In this document: one piece after another, positions 22,133 through 34,200 of the stretch
How positions within the stretch are numbered: position 1 is the first letter of the stretch
Layout: each line of letters starts with the position of its first letter
NCBI GenBank assembly: GCA_014529385.2
Contig: CM043969.1
Location: 22,505,946 to 22,560,445 of the forward strand
Origin: Adiantum capillus-veneris
Lineage: Eukaryota > Streptophyta > Polypodiopsida > Polypodiales > Pteridaceae
Direction of reading: 5' to 3'
DNA: 54,500 bases
Program-made: the position numbers and the translations under genes
Notes under the pieces: generated by a model
Told to the model about the DNA's origin: nothing
Seen by the model: the letters and a program-made list of their open reading frames with translations, nothing else
Databases searched by the model: none

Positions 22133-23775
22133 GTGGAAAGCGATGAGGTTGAATCTCTGAGTGATCAGGGCAGCGTGGAGATGGCGGTAGTATCTTTTGA
22201 CCCTAATGAAGCGAAAACCCAAGTATGGCTAAAGCGTATAGGTATTTATGAATTTGCATGTCTACCATGGGATACATGGGCAGAAAATGAATTCGTTGAG
22301 CAGCAGTGGAATATGATAAAGAAAAGTGATGGAATGATTACAACATGTGCGCTGGACACCAAAGTTGTTGTCTAAAGTCTTTAAGGTCCCTTGTCTAACT
22401 CTGCTGGCCAAGACGAGGAAGCTGACCGATTCCCAGATGAAAGGGGAATTTGGAAATCCGGTAGGTACGAAGGCATACTACATGGTGAAGAATGCGGGTG
22501 GAAACAGAGCTTCAAATTTGTTTTGGTATTTGGAAAAAGTGTGTATCCTCCAGAAGACTACCTCTTAATTGGCTGAAATTTTTGAGTATGTTCTGAAGGT
22601 TCCGACAATAGAAACAAGTTTGAAGACACCAGTGGTAGATGTGGCTAAAGAAGAGGGAATAGCATAGGGAAGTAAGAGAAGGAAATTTTTGTTGGGCTCT
22701 CCAACATTTGAAAAGGTAAATCACCTTTCAAAGTGTCTTGGAAGCGTTTGGAAGAATTGGAATCAAAGCCGAACAGTTTCACAATGGAATCAGAATCAAA
22801 GAAATCGGAGTCCAAGGAAAAGAAGGTAATGATGTTCATGAAAGGAATGGGTGGAGGTGTTGAGAAGACTGCTCTGGAAAGTTTCAAAGTAAAAGCGGGA
22901 AGCAGTGTGACAGTTATGAGCATAAGGGAATTTTTTTTGTGGAAGAGGCAGCTAACAGTTTGACTCAACTGAATGAGTTTATGCAGAATCAAGATGCATC
23001 TTTTAGGGTGATGGAAGCTGAGAAATTGGAGCATAAATGCAGTGCTATCCTGGAGTGGGAAATGCAGAAAGTTTGGATGCAGTTGTTTCAGGAGAGATCA
23101 GATAAAGAAAGACTGCAGGAGAAAGTTAGATGGATTACAGGAGAGGCTTTGGCGAGAAATGCGGAAGTTCTGAGTGTAGCTGAGGATTTTACAGACGGAC
23201 TAAAAGCTGCAGTGGATGACCAATTCAAAGAACTGGGAGATAAAGTGGCGGAGTTTACCACTGAGAATATTTTCTTGATTAATAGATTGACTCCGTTGAT
23301 AGATATGGAGAAAGCCGCATTACAGAACCAGGGAATGACATGTATTTTGGTTGCAGTTTTGGATGCGGATATTCTGAAGCAGGAAGTGCTGGAGTTTACA
23401 CAAGAGATGTGGAATAAAGCTACAAGGCTTTGGAGGGAACACATGGAGGTGTTGATGGACAGATTCAAAAATTGGTTTCAGCTAGCAGGAAAAGAAAGTG
23501 TTCGGAGGGAGAATGAGGGATTGAAGGTGTAAAATGAGAAATTAGTGGCAGAGATGCAGGAGTTGAAGGAAAAAAATAAGGAGATTGAAGTGAATGCACG
23601 GGTAGTGAGTAAGTGGACAGCAGAGCTGTGCAGTGATATTTTGGGACCAGATCGGATTGTAGCAGGAAGAGCGGAATCAGAAGTGGAAAAGCAGGTGGAA
23701 GAAGAGGGGAAAAAGCAGGCGGATTTGGATGTTGGAGCAGAAAAGGCAGATACAAAAGGAGATGATGAGGAGTAG
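22133..23775 (+). pseudogene. Gypsy-A accessory region after integrase, coiled-coil protein (broken)
   Basis: Beyond the integrase and before the 3' LTR lies about 1.6 kb of protein-like sequence on the element's coding strand. It comprises 22133-22375 (acidic N-terminus, VWLKRIGIYEFACLPWDTWA), 22391-22576, 22733-22963, 22939-23532 (197 codons, largely alpha-helical and coiled-coil-like, EKLEHKCSAILEWEMQKVWM) and 23545-23775 (Glu/Lys-rich). The frames shift several times, but the pieces are collinear. It occupies the same place as the larger accessory ORF of Gypsy-B, after pol and just before the 3' LTR. The function is unknown; no transmembrane envelope-like signature is seen. Confidence 0.6.
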
Positions 23776-23842
23776 GTTGTTTGATCAAGGGATTGTGGGT
23801 CCTGGTCAACCTATGGCTCTAGCCACCGGGCTATGCCAGGTC

Positions 23843-24105
23843 TTAAGCCTAGGAATTTTGGGATTTTTTTACCTTAGTGGAAGTTGGAATTTGAACTTTT
23901 GTACTTTTGGGATTCCAAGAGGTGTTCTTGGGAAGGGCGTTTCCCATTAGTCTTATCGAAATATGTAACTGTCGATTAGTATCTTCTTGGGAATGTGAAG
24001 GCCGAAGTTATGGCGGATTTAGTCTGTTGTGAATTTCTATGTTCCAGTTCCAGTTCCATTCTATTTTTTGTGCTTTGTCTATTCTGAATGTCTATGCCGT
24101 AAACA
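23843..24105 (+). repeat. Gypsy-A 3' LTR
   Basis: Direct repeat of 15916-16177. The sequence upstream (from TGTGGGTCC near 23,795) has no counterpart beside the 5' copy. It is either internal sequence or an LTR portion lost from the 5' copy. Confidence 0.8.
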
Positions 24106-24239
24106 AACACATCACCCTTGGCATTGCAAGTTGTTGGTTACTGGTCCTTCACGGTCATGTGCAGATTTTTCCATTGTTGAAACTCAATTTTGCTGACATA
24201 GATGGACTAATATACCCTTCCACGCTTGGTTAGTTTCTT

Positions 24240-25060
24240 ATCTTTCATGCCTATTGGTTTAGATAAGAGATGGCATGCTTGAACCCAACAATAGATGGTT
24301 TGCATGGTACATATTTATCATTGGTTGGCCTTTTCTCATCCCTCTAGATTTTCACATTGCCCCCGTGGAGACCTATATCTAACAAAACTAGTTCAAAGGC
24401 ATATATAGCGACATGCCCTTCAACTGACTTCTTGATTTTCCAAGCAAACCCAATGTATAGATATACCAACTTGTCCACAATTTTGCAAAGAGAATGCATT
24501 GTGCAAATGTGGGCATTAACAAGTGGAATATCAAGAACCGGAAAAAAATTAGGATCTTCATTGTGATTAGTAGGATCCTTTCTCCACCACTTTGGGTCCA
24601 TCGTCTTTGCAAGCTCCATGCAATACAAGCATGAAGACTTTTCCATGGCACCCATTCCACAATTATACATAAACTTTAGTGTTTTGAGGTCACTTCCAAG
24701 ATGCCATTGGACTTGAAAGTCTCCCCTCCCATCTATAGCCAACACCTCTCCATGATTCATTTGTCTATCAATTATATTAGGAACATGGGTTTGATGGAAC
24801 ACCCAATATAAAATTTCATGGTCTTCTTTCTTTACCTGCAAGATTGAGTCCTTATGAGATGTGAAATTAAATCTAAAAGTAAATCAAAAGGGGGTTCGTC
24901 GGAGATGAGGAACAAATAGAAATGGATCACCTGAAAAGCATCAAGCCACCATACGTTTGTTTCTGATTGAACAATGAAGTATAAAGGATCATTAGTAGGG
25001 GCTTTTGAAAGAGATATGTTCACCAATGTTATTGTGAGTCGCTCTAGCTTTTTCTCTTGT
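24240..25060 (-). pseudogene. Intron-containing relic of an unassigned, possibly transposase-like protein
   Basis: Two coding segments join in phase on the minus strand. Upstream, a piece ends ...VQSETNVWWLDAFQ at a CAG|GTGATC donor (24929/24928). After an intron of about 95 bp ending TTGCAG, the second exon (24834 to about 24344) reads KKEDHEILYWVFHQTHVPNI and later WHLGSDLKTLKFMY, CLYC and LDIPLVNAHICTMHSLCKIV. A TAG follows GGNVKI, but the same frame continues with RDEKRPTNDKYVPCKPSI to about 24,240, so the gene is broken. The pattern 'SDLK-LKFM ... CxYC ... PL--VHICTLH' reminds me of plasmid-safe-like/RNase-H-fold transposases found in scattered eukaryotes, but I cannot name the family. 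It lies just outside the Gypsy-A 3' LTR and need not be related to it. Confidence 0.45.
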
Positions 25061-25854
<794 letters not shown>

Positions 25855-25951
25855 ATTCCATCCCAAAGAGGGTTAGAATTGCATCCCACAGGATTAGACA
25901 GTTTAGAGGGAAGATCTGTTGTCCTTCATAGTAACTCAGAGGCTACACATT

Positions 25952-25972
25952 GGGGGGGGGGGGGGGAGGGGG

Positions 25973-26003
<31 letters not shown>

Positions 26004-26022
26004 AGGAGAGAGTGGAGAAGAG

Positions 26023-26072
<50 letters not shown>

Positions 26073-26080
26073 AGAGAGAT
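25952..26080. repeat. Poly(G) followed by impure (GA)n
   Basis: Fifteen G (25952-25966), then GA-rich sequence with occasional extra G to about 26,080. A pure purine strand of about 130 bp, able to form triplex or quadruplex structures. Confidence 0.9.
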
Positions 26081-26158
26081 GGATAATACAGGGGAGGAGA
26101 AGAAGATTTGGGGTGTGGGAGGTGGAGGTGGTGGAAAGATACACAAGACTCAATTGTC

Positions 26159-26257
26159 TATGAGGAAGTAGCACTATGGTGCATGGAGAAAACTCTATCA
26201 ATCACAAAAATCCGCTTGCACATCATAGTGCTACTTCCTCATAAAGAAAGTATGTGG

Positions 26258-26330
<73 letters not shown>
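26159..26330. repeat. Hairpin repeat with GA tail, copy 2
   Basis: Perfect 20-bp inverted arms tatgaggaagtagcactatg (26159-26178) and its complement (26224-26243) enclose a 45-bp loop, followed by 'aaagaaagtatgtggggg' and a 70-bp (AG)n (26261-26330). The loop and right flank match the copy at 7280-7392. It looks like a foldback or MITE-like unit, but no target duplication is evident. Confidence 0.65.
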
Positions 26331-26333
<3 letters not shown>

Positions 26334-26511
26334 AATGGAGAGAGATAGACTCACACAGAGAGAGTGTGTGTGTGTCGTGAGAGAGAGAGAGACACTCACA
26401 TGGAGAGTATGTGGGTGTGTGTGTGCGCACGTGCATGCAGGTGTGTTAGAGAGAGACAACACCATTTTAGATTAATTGGTAAAATCTTGTTTTCCAAATG
26501 CTAAACTCATA
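26331..26511. other. Non-coding flank of Copia-2 with short GA/GT repeats
   Basis: Mixed GA and GT microsatellite fragments, then AT-rich sequence up to the Copia-2 LTR. The five bases before the LTR (TCATA, 26507-26511) may be its target duplication; the other end is outside the window. Confidence 0.5.
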
Positions 26512-26986
26512 TGTTAGGATCGTGCTGTCCTAATTCTTTTTTCTCAATTTAATTTAGATAAGATGTCACATATGATCTCTCATTAGAATTGAAGGCAACC
26601 TATGGCCCTAGGGACAAAGGGTGTCCTATGAGTCAATGTAAAAGCTCTCAAAGAGTAGTTAGGCCATTCAAGGGTACCTACATGGGCACCAAGGGACCTC
26701 TATGTCCATTGGGCCATATGATCTTTCATTGAAAGAGAGGGAAACCTATGGCCGATGAGCTTATACTGTTACCATATACATGTGGTAGTGATGTGTGTGA
26801 ACACACTGGGACCGCTGGGGCATTTTTTCCCTCTTTAGGAGGTTTTTCCCCTGTGCATTGTATATACGCCCATCACTCTAGGGCTATCCATATTGCCATT
26901 GCACACTAACACTCTCTATTGTGTGCCTTGAGCTTCCTTAGTCTTCTCCAAGCTGTGTGTGTTTCTCTGCAACCCTAATTCCAACA
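26512..26986 (+). repeat. Copia-2 5' LTR (475 bp)
   Basis: Starts TGTTAGGATC and ends CCAACA, as copia LTRs usually do. A 'GTATATA' TATA-like element lies near 26,860. The end is placed by the primer-binding-like sequence that follows. The matching 3' LTR is not in the window, so both borders rest on one copy. Confidence 0.7.
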
Positions 26987-26988
26987 AT

Positions 26989-27003
26989 TCGTGTCAGAGT
27001 AGG
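26989..27003 (+). promoter_or_regulatory. Copia-2 primer-binding site (degenerate, initiator-Met tRNA type)
   Basis: TCGTGTCAGAGTAGG directly after the LTR resembles the usual copia site TGGTATCAGAGC..., with the core TCAGAG intact. Compare the perfect site of Copia-1 at 30518-30529. Confidence 0.55.
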
Positions 27004-27313
27004 TTGCGTCCTCGTGGGCTTAGTCGCCAGTTGCTCTAGTACACGCCTGCTCACTTTCTTCGATTTCAGTGAGCTTTGGCGAGCGTTCGCAGGTCTGCTC
27101 AGATTTTTGATTTAGGCTCATGCCTCTGTTTCCACTACAGGTAGTACTACATAGGCTATTTCGTCATTTTGTGCAGAATTTCTGTCATTGCCGTTTTCTA
27201 CATAACAGGTACCTTACAGTCTTCTATGGTTTGTGCTATATAGCACATGTTGTTCCCGCTCTGTTTCTCCTACTTTCTGGCAGTTTTCACATCAGCTTGC
27301 TGCAGCATTTACC

Positions 27314-27519
27314 ATGGCTGACAACAACAACAGAGATGTGTTCAAGATGTTTACTGTTGAGGATAGGTTGGGTGGGGACAATTATCCTATGTGGGCTTAC
27401 ATGATGCAACATGTTCTTGTGTCAAAGGGCGTCTGGAATATTTTTCAGGGCATTGATGTACGTCTTGGTTCTGAGGATGTTGCAGGTCTTGCTGCAAGGA
27501 TTGATGTTGTTAGAGTTGT
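27314..27519 (+). pseudogene. Copia-2 gag, N-terminal segment (split by Gypsy-B)
   Basis: ATG at 27314 in a good plant context (accATGGct). It encodes an N-terminal gag domain (VEDRLGGDNYPMWAYMMQHV, typical of the copia gag start). After 67 codons the frame meets Gypsy-B. The remainder continues in frame at 52051. The frames of the two parts agree exactly once the 5-bp target duplication is removed. Confidence 0.85.
27515..27519. other. Gypsy-B target-site duplication, left copy (GTTGT)
   Basis: Matches 52051-52055 on the other side of the element. Both are part of the Copia-2 gag reading frame. Confidence 0.9.
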
Positions 27520-28460
27520 TGTTTAGGCGGTTACGCCGCTAGCGGAAGCTAAATAGCGAGAACTCAACCAACAACAGAATTTGTCAGACGAGGACGGAGC
27601 TTGACCCGCAGGCGCATGGAAACAACTAGGTGGGTGTCAAATCACCTACTCGACCTTCTAACGACAATCACTACTAAGGAAATCAAATCTAAGTTCTAAA
27701 ATACGCAAGTGACTGAAATCCGTACTACGAGCGAATACTATACAAAACAGGATCTAGGATCATTGAATCGATCTCAAACTCAAGGGGAAGTCTATTCACT
27801 AAGTAAGAACAACACCCTAAAGACTTGAACTGCAAACTCAACCTATAACCACTCCGTGCGGTAAACGCGTATGAAGACAGGCCGAAAAATACAGGTGATC
27901 GAAACTTGACCCCGATGGTACCAATGTGTAGCTCTACTCGTTGTGGTTCTATAGATATGCTGCACGCTCCATTCCGACACACGAGTTGGAAGAAAACTCA
28001 CACCGAAGCTCGTAGGGACTTACCACACATAGAAGCCGATAGCGCGTACTCTTCGTATCTGTGCGTAGCTCTCCCATTGCTAACACAATGGCGATGTCGC
28101 TTCTCCAATGGCGGCTCCGTAGCTCGCGTAGCAAGTAGATAAGACTCTCTCTCTCTCTCTCACTCTCTCTCAGCCACAGTCACGGCGCTCAAAAACTCAC
28201 TTTGATTAATAATCTGAATCTCCTTAGGTTACAAAAACTTTGGCTTATATACCTCAGCCTTGGAGGTGAGAACATCTCTAACTAATTACATCAGCAAGTG
28301 AAATTACTTCGGGATTACAAGCTGGAAACTCAATTGAGTCCCGTTACTTAATGAATGGCTCAAATCAAAATTAATGTTGGAGAGACATTTATTACAATCA
28401 ATGGTTACAAAATGATGAGTGTGAGCAAAATTGTGGGTGTGATCCTCTGCTGGCTCAACA
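27520..28460 (-). repeat. Gypsy-B 3' LTR (941 bp)
   Basis: Plus-strand ends are TGTTTAGGCGG and GGCTCAACA. It is collinear with 51113-52050 throughout, with a different CT microsatellite length near 28,146. It carries ACGCGTATGAAGAC at 27865-27878, a near-copy of half of the palindrome found in the element's leader and spacer. A TATATAAG box on the minus strand occurs near 28,251-28,244. An 85-codon frame inside it is present in both LTRs but has no features of a gene. Confidence 0.95.
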
Positions 28461-28472
28461 CTCCCCCCCTCC
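28461..28472 (-). promoter_or_regulatory. Gypsy-B terminal polypurine tract
   Basis: The minus strand reads GGAGGGGGGGAG immediately before the 3' LTR, the position of the plus-strand primer for reverse transcription. An identical 12-mer lies internally at 40055-40066. Confidence 0.85.
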
Positions 28473-30369
28473 GCGTTCATGTCGTCCCTGACATGACTTT
28501 TATGCTTGGTCAATAAAGTCCTGTCGTCTTGAGCATCTGCAAATGTGATTCGTATCGTAGGTTGCTGATGGTCAAGTTTGGGCCGAATATTTTGCTTTCG
28601 TGGGTGAAAAAGCCGGTGTAGAAAGCTTCTTCGAATGTTTGCATGTGGAAGCTAGGCAAAAACATAATCCTTTGGTATAGGAGGTGTAACACTTTTGGAG
28701 AAGGCTGCAATGAAAGATCGTACATCATATCAGTCACGTGTCGCGCCGTCGATAGTAGACTCGAGGTCGTGGGCTTTATCTGGCGCGAACACTTCAATGC
28801 AAGCTAAGAGAGTCCTGCAGATTTTCTTGAGCATCTGACATGAAAGGTCAGGAGAGCCAGTAAAGAGCTTGATGGTGCCCGTTAGGGTTTTCACCATGTA
28901 GGCTTTACCTATTCTCTCTCCTGCCTTTGGTCCTGGCATACTGGGATAATTAAGCCAATTTGGCTTTTTTTTCTGCAATCCTGCCATGCTCTTTCCAGTT
29001 TCTGACTCTTGGCACCGGGCAGAAGGTTGCATCCTCCCGAATCTCCTTTGGTGCCTCCACCAAGTAGATGAGGTAGGTTGGGTATTTGTTCAGCCAACCT
29101 TTCCTCCATCTAGGTTGTGAATCTACTATCTTCTTTGATTGTTCCTCCTTTGTGATGTCGCCTTCGTAAAGAGCGACATACTGCTCCTCCTCTATTCTCT
29201 TTTTCGTCTTTAGCACTTCAAATTCCATCAAAGGGAAAGGCAGGCTGGGTTGCATCCACTGTTCATGGAGCACTTTTGTGTCTAGTCCCTGAAGTCTAAT
29301 GGAGATTAGGAGTCTCCTCTCCCATTCCATTTCCGCCTTGGGACTCTCCTCTGCTGACTTTTCTATTTGGTCATGGAGCATTTGTTCTTCTTCTTCAGAG
29401 ATTCTTGAAGTCGAGGCCACACTCTTGAGCTGGAGGCTGGGCCCAGGCTGGATCTTCAATTGTGTGTTGCCTCTCCAGTTTTTGGTTAGCTCTATGGCTG
29501 CTCCACCTGATTCTTCGTGTGGTGTCTCTGTCTCTCTTCTTTGTTGCTCTTGTAGATCTTGGAGCTGTTTGTGGAGGGCCTCATTCTCTGTCCTTAGTGT
29601 TTGATTTTCTAATGTGAGCCTCTCCTCTGCGGCCAATGATCCCTCCGCAATGTGCAACCTTTGCAATTGCTCTAATATCAGCTCTCTTTGTAAGCTTCGG
29701 ACCTGGTCTTCTAAAGCTGGTATGATAGCTCCCTCTTGTTCGGTTCCTGCTCTGCTAGCTCTAGGGGTAGTCCTGAGTCTAGTGATTGTTCTTTCTTGGA
29801 GCTCAACTCTCTCCCTTAGCTCAATGAGCTCATCCTTAGCCGCCTCCAAGTCATCCTCTATCCGCTCCCTTGCTTCCTGTGCACTTGTTACTTCTCTTGA
29901 AGCCTCGGCTAGCTGGAGTATCAAGCCGTCTCTCTCGTTTTCTGCGTCATAGAGTGATGCTTTATGACTTTCAGATTCAGTCATAGCATTCTCTAATTTC
30001 CTCTACAACTCCGCTTCCCTTTGTTTGGCTGTCTCCATCTCTACTTCCTTTGCCTTGGATCTTTCTTTTATCTTACTGAGCAGTTCATGCACCATGTGCA
30101 TGTCTTTTTCATCTTCAGCTATCAACTCTAAAGCTCTTTCTGCCCCCACCTCCACTAGCTTTGGCTCTTCTAGTGCTTTCGGTTCGTCCAGTTTCTCTTC
30201 ACTTTCTTTTGTACTCTTTGTTTTTTCCTCCGTCCCTCTCCGTTCATCTTGTTTTTGTAGGGTGATCCCATAAACTGCCTCAAGGGCCTCTTCTTCGCTG
30301 TATCCTATAGCTACCAGATCCTCATAATCATTTCTCTTTTGCTGAACTGGATCTATCTTCTTTTCTTTG

Positions 30370-30374
30370 GTCTC
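30370..30374. other. Copia-1 target-site duplication, left copy (GTCTC)
   Basis: Repeated at 35873-35877. Removing one copy restores the accessory-ORF frame of Gypsy-B. Confidence 0.93.
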
Positions 30375-30517
30375 TGTTGGAGCTATATATGGCTCACTCT
30401 ACTGAACTTGGTCTCACCTATATATTTGTATTTTGTCCTCAATATGAATCATTCTTTGGGAGCGTATATGGTGTGTCTCTTGTCTCATCTCTCTCTCTTT
30501 CTCTCTACATCTCAACA
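30375..30517 (+). repeat. Copia-1 5' LTR (143 bp)
   Basis: Among the shorter copia LTRs. It contains 'ctatatatgg' and 'cctatatattt' TATA-like sequences and a CT-rich end. Borders are exact because of the target duplication and the adjoining primer-binding site. Confidence 0.96.
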
Positions 30518-30529
30518 TGGTATCAGAGC
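30518..30529 (+). promoter_or_regulatory. Copia-1 primer-binding site
   Basis: TGGTATCAGAGC directly abuts the LTR. This is the complement of the 3' end of plant initiator methionine tRNA, the standard minus-strand primer of Ty1/copia elements. Confidence 0.95.
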
Positions 30530-31296
30530 GGTAACGATCACGCGCCGATTCAATTCATGGTGACAACAGTATGGGTATGCGATTCGCATGTAAGATTCAA
30601 AATTGTTACAAGTTTTATTTTTGAGCGTTGATTCTTGTTAACTGTGGTTGTTTTGTGTTAAGAAGAATATGATTAGTGTTTTATGTGGCGTTTATTTATA
30701 ATCAATCTAATCGTTGATTATGTTTTCTTGTTAATGACACCCTGAACTTCATCTCAATTTTTCTTGCTGTTCTGCTCAAAATTTGAAGAAACGGGAAAAA
30801 GCGCAATGGCACATTTCATCCAAACGGGACAAGCGCAATGTCTCCTCCAAAACTTGTTTGTCTCCTCAGCTCTTCGATTTGAGTTCTAGGTTTGCGTCAA
30901 TCGGAGTTCGCAGCAGGAAGTTATGCTGTTTTTACTGCAATAGAGCTTGACGCAGCTTTCTTCGTCCTACTTCTTCGTGAAGCGTCCGCGATCGTTTTTC
31001 TTATTTTGGCGTTAACTTTTTCGAGAAGATTTAGCTTTTTGCTATTCATATTGTGGCCGTCAATCTTGCGTCTCACGCCACTCTATTTTGAGGACTCGTT
31101 TATTATTAGCGTCTCCTTTATCCTGTCTTTTTTGGGTGACGTCTCTCACATCTTTGGACGTTCCTTGAGCATCCTTCTTACGTTTATCGTTGACAAAACA
31201 CAGAATTCATATCTCTCTCGTTCTCAATTGCGGCCTTCACCATATATGGTGTGCAGATTCTGCAATCTTATCTTATACGTCTTCTCGCAACAAGAT

Positions 31297-34200
31297 ATGG
31301 CTATGAATATTCTCGTCAACGGCTTTCCTTCTGGCCAGCGTTCTGTTCCTCCTTTCCAAGGTCAAGGATTTCCAGGCTGGAAAGCAAAGATGCTGTTAAT
31401 TCTTGAAGGCGATGAACTCTCTGATGTTGTTCTTGGAAATCGTGTTTGTCCGCCTCAGCCTGTTGATACGGATAATGATAACGTGCTTATCACTGAAGGA
31501 CCTATATTTGAAGATTGGAATGTTGCCTATACGGATTGGCAACGATGTGATAAAGCAGCTCGTCGGTATATTCTTTCTGCTCTTACTGATTCCCTTTTGC
31601 TTGATATGTATGAACTGCCTACTTCCCATGACGTATGGAAGTACCTTATTGCAAAATTTCAGAAGAAATCTGTTACAGAAATACTTTATTTGAGAGGGTT
31701 GCTTAACAAGTTACAATATGAAGTTGGTATTGCCATGACGGGACATATTGAGTCTTTCAAATCTATTATTAATCAACTTGCTGCTGCCGGTGATCCTGTT
31801 CCACAAAAGCAACTGATTACACTTCTCCTTGATACGCTGAAGGACTCTTCTTATGATAACATTGTTACTATTCTCTCTAATAAAGATGGTCTTGATTTCG
31901 ACCAAGCTTGCATGTCTTTAATTGAATACTCTCAACGTCAAGAACGTCGGAATGCTGGTCACGATACAGCTATGATTTCACAAGAGGAGACTGATTCACA
32001 ACAGATGAAACGTGTTTTTTATGCTCGAAGGCGTCCATTTCAACAAGGAAACCGCAGAGGTGGTCGTCGCGGTAATATTTTCTCTCGTCTCAAATTTCCT
32101 AATAAGCAATGTTCTTACTGCAATAGAAATGGTCATACTGAAGATGATTGTTGGGCACGTCAATATGATGAAGAACACAATATTACCACAAAACAACCAC
32201 GTTTATCTAGAGACTCTTCTTCTTCTTCTTGTGAATATTGTGGACGATCTGATCATCCCACTCATATGTGCTATAAGCGTCGATTCGACACAGATCGGAA
32301 TAGAGCATATGCTACTGAACATCGAAACAACATTGTACCAGAAACAAGCTGCGTCCTATGTTCAGTTGCTCCAGACAGAATACTTCATGTACGTGATGGA
32401 TCACTTTTTATTGTCGATTCTGGTGCTACAGGAAATATGAAATATCAGTCTAAGTGGCTCCATAACTATCATCCACTACCAGTTCAACGTGTTGTTTATC
32501 TTGCTGATGATACTACTTGTCAAGTAAAGGGTATTGGAGACTTATATCTTGGTACCTTATCTTCTTCCACTCGAATTTTGCGAGGTGTATTACATGTACC
32601 AGATCTTCAACGTAATCTTCTTTCAGTTGCTAGACTTGTTGATCTTGGTCTGTTTGTTGGATTTGATTATACCAAATGCCGAATTGAGAAAGATGGACAG
32701 ACTATAGCCACTGCTCCTTGAAACGGTAATTTGTTTGAACTCTCTCTCAACGATGCTGTAGCAAATATTGTCACTGCTCCAGGTGTTCATGATTGCAAAG
32801 TATGGCATCACCGTTTTGTTCATGCTGATTTCTCAAAACTCCTTGATCTTCAACGTCGTGATCTTGTTCATGGCATGGATCTTAAAGCCCATCCCCATAT
32901 GGGAATTTGTGAATTTTGTGCTCTTGGGAAACACAATCGTAAACCCTTTCCTCTTTCAAATACAACTCATTCTCATGACATATTGGATCTTGTTCATACT
33001 AATACATGTGGACCTCTACCTTCTTCGAGATCACAATATCGCTACTTCATTACTTTCATTGATGATTTCTCAAGGTATACGACTGTATTTCTACTTAGAC
33101 AAAAATCTGAAGCCTTATCTGTTTTCAAACAATTCCACAAGGCTGCAGAACTTCAAACTGGTCGTCGCCTTAAGAAGCTTCGTAGTGACAATGGAGGCAA
33201 ATATGTTTCTCGAGAGTTTGTGAGTTACTGTGCTGACAGTGGAATTCATCATGAACACACTATTCCATATTCGCCTCAACAGAATGGTGTTGCTGAACGA
33301 AAGAATCGCACTATTCTCAATGCTGTAAGATGTATGCTGATTCATTCTGGCTTATCTCGTGTTTTCTGGGCTGAAGCTACTTTGACAGCAACATTTATTC
33401 AGAATCATCTTCCTACTACTGCACCCTCTGGTAAGATACCCATCACAGCATGGACAGGTGACATTCCTTCTGTATCTCATTTTCAAACCTTTGCATGTAT
33501 TGCTTATATTCATGTTCCCAAAGAAACACGAACAAAGATTGATGCTCCTGGTCTTAAAGTTATTTTTATTGGACATTCTGACACTTCCAAAGGCTACAAA
33601 TTCTATGACCCTTCCTCCAAGAAAGTAATTGTGAATCGTGATGCTACTTTTAACGAACAGCTTATGGGAGGCTCATGGTCCATGGATGATTCTGATGATA
33701 CTAAATCATTGCTTCAGGCTTTTCCATTTCTTTCAGAAGATGAAACTCTTCCTATAGAGCAACTTTCCTCCTCACAACCATCCATTCCAAATGTTGCCAA
33801 TGATGATATTGATATTTTTGTTGATCTGCTTATTGATTTTGAACATGACTCATGTCATGGTTATGATGACGATATTGCTGATAATGCTTTTTCTACTTCT
33901 GAAGATCCCGTTACTTATGATGAAGCTATCTCTTCACCACAAAAGGATCAATGGCAAGAGGCTATGGAAGCAGAGTACGATTCTCTTATCTCTAAAGATA
34001 CATGGATACCTACTGACTTACCTCCTGGTCGTACAGCTATTAAATGTAAGTGGGTGTATAAAACAAAAGTAAAAGCAGATGGATCTTTTGACAAGTTCAA
34101 GGCGCGTTTAGTTGCAAAAGGTTACTCCCAAGTAGCTGGTGTTGATTATCAAGAGACTTTTTCACCAGTTGTTCGCATTACAAGTGTTCGAGTTTTATTG

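Larger units (their letters stand above)
15916..24105 (+). mobile_element. Gypsy-A: old Ty3/gypsy LTR retrotransposon, about 8.2 kb
   Basis: Two direct repeats of about 262 bp (15916-16177 and 23843-24105) bracket gag, protease, RT, RNase H and integrase in Ty3 order, plus an extra coding region after integrase. The LTR copies differ at roughly a tenth of positions by eye, and every gene is broken by stops or frameshifts, so this is an old insertion. Both LTRs share the start ttaagcctaggaattttggg and the end ...taaaca. A canonical 5' TG, a flanking target duplication and a clear primer-binding site are not visible. The left boundary may be truncated: the 3' copy could begin earlier, at TGTGGGTCC near 23,795. 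Confidence 0.85.
26512..27519 (+). mobile_element. Copia-2, left part: 5' LTR, leader and start of gag
   Basis: A Ty1/copia element begins with an LTR starting TGTTAGGATC, followed by a primer-binding-like site and gag. At 27519 it is interrupted by Gypsy-B, and it resumes at 52051 with the duplicated GTTGT. When one copy of GTTGT is discounted, the gag codons run on in frame across the junction (AGA, then GTT GTT TTG), so gag was open at this point when Gypsy-B landed. The element continues beyond the right edge of the window. Confidence 0.88.

Noticed and set aside
15916-23795. TG...CA boundaries and a target-site duplication for Gypsy-A
   Set aside because: I looked for matching 4-6 bp flanks and a TG start common to both LTRs and found none that convinced me, so boundaries are left approximate.
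22645-23809. Minus-strand Ser/Pro-rich ORFs within Gypsy-A
   Set aside because: They are shadows of the post-pol helical coding region on the plus strand.
27725-27982. 85-codon frame in the Gypsy-B 3' LTR, repeated at 51318-51575
   Set aside because: Its conservation is explained by LTR identity. It has no start context, domain or codon signal of a gene.
28510-28797. A separate small gene next to the Gypsy-B 3' LTR
   Set aside because: It continues the accessory coding sequence after a frameshift and lies inside the element, so it is better read as its C-terminal end.
29299-30273. Plus-strand Ser-rich ORFs opposite the coiled-coil region
   Set aside because: Reverse complement of Glu/Leu/Ala-rich coiled coil gives Ser/Leu-rich frames; the sense frame is supported by continuity across Copia-1.
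31396-33576. Antisense and alternative-frame ORFs overlapping Copia-1 gag-pol
   Set aside because: They are shadows of the single long coding frame, with no motifs of their own.
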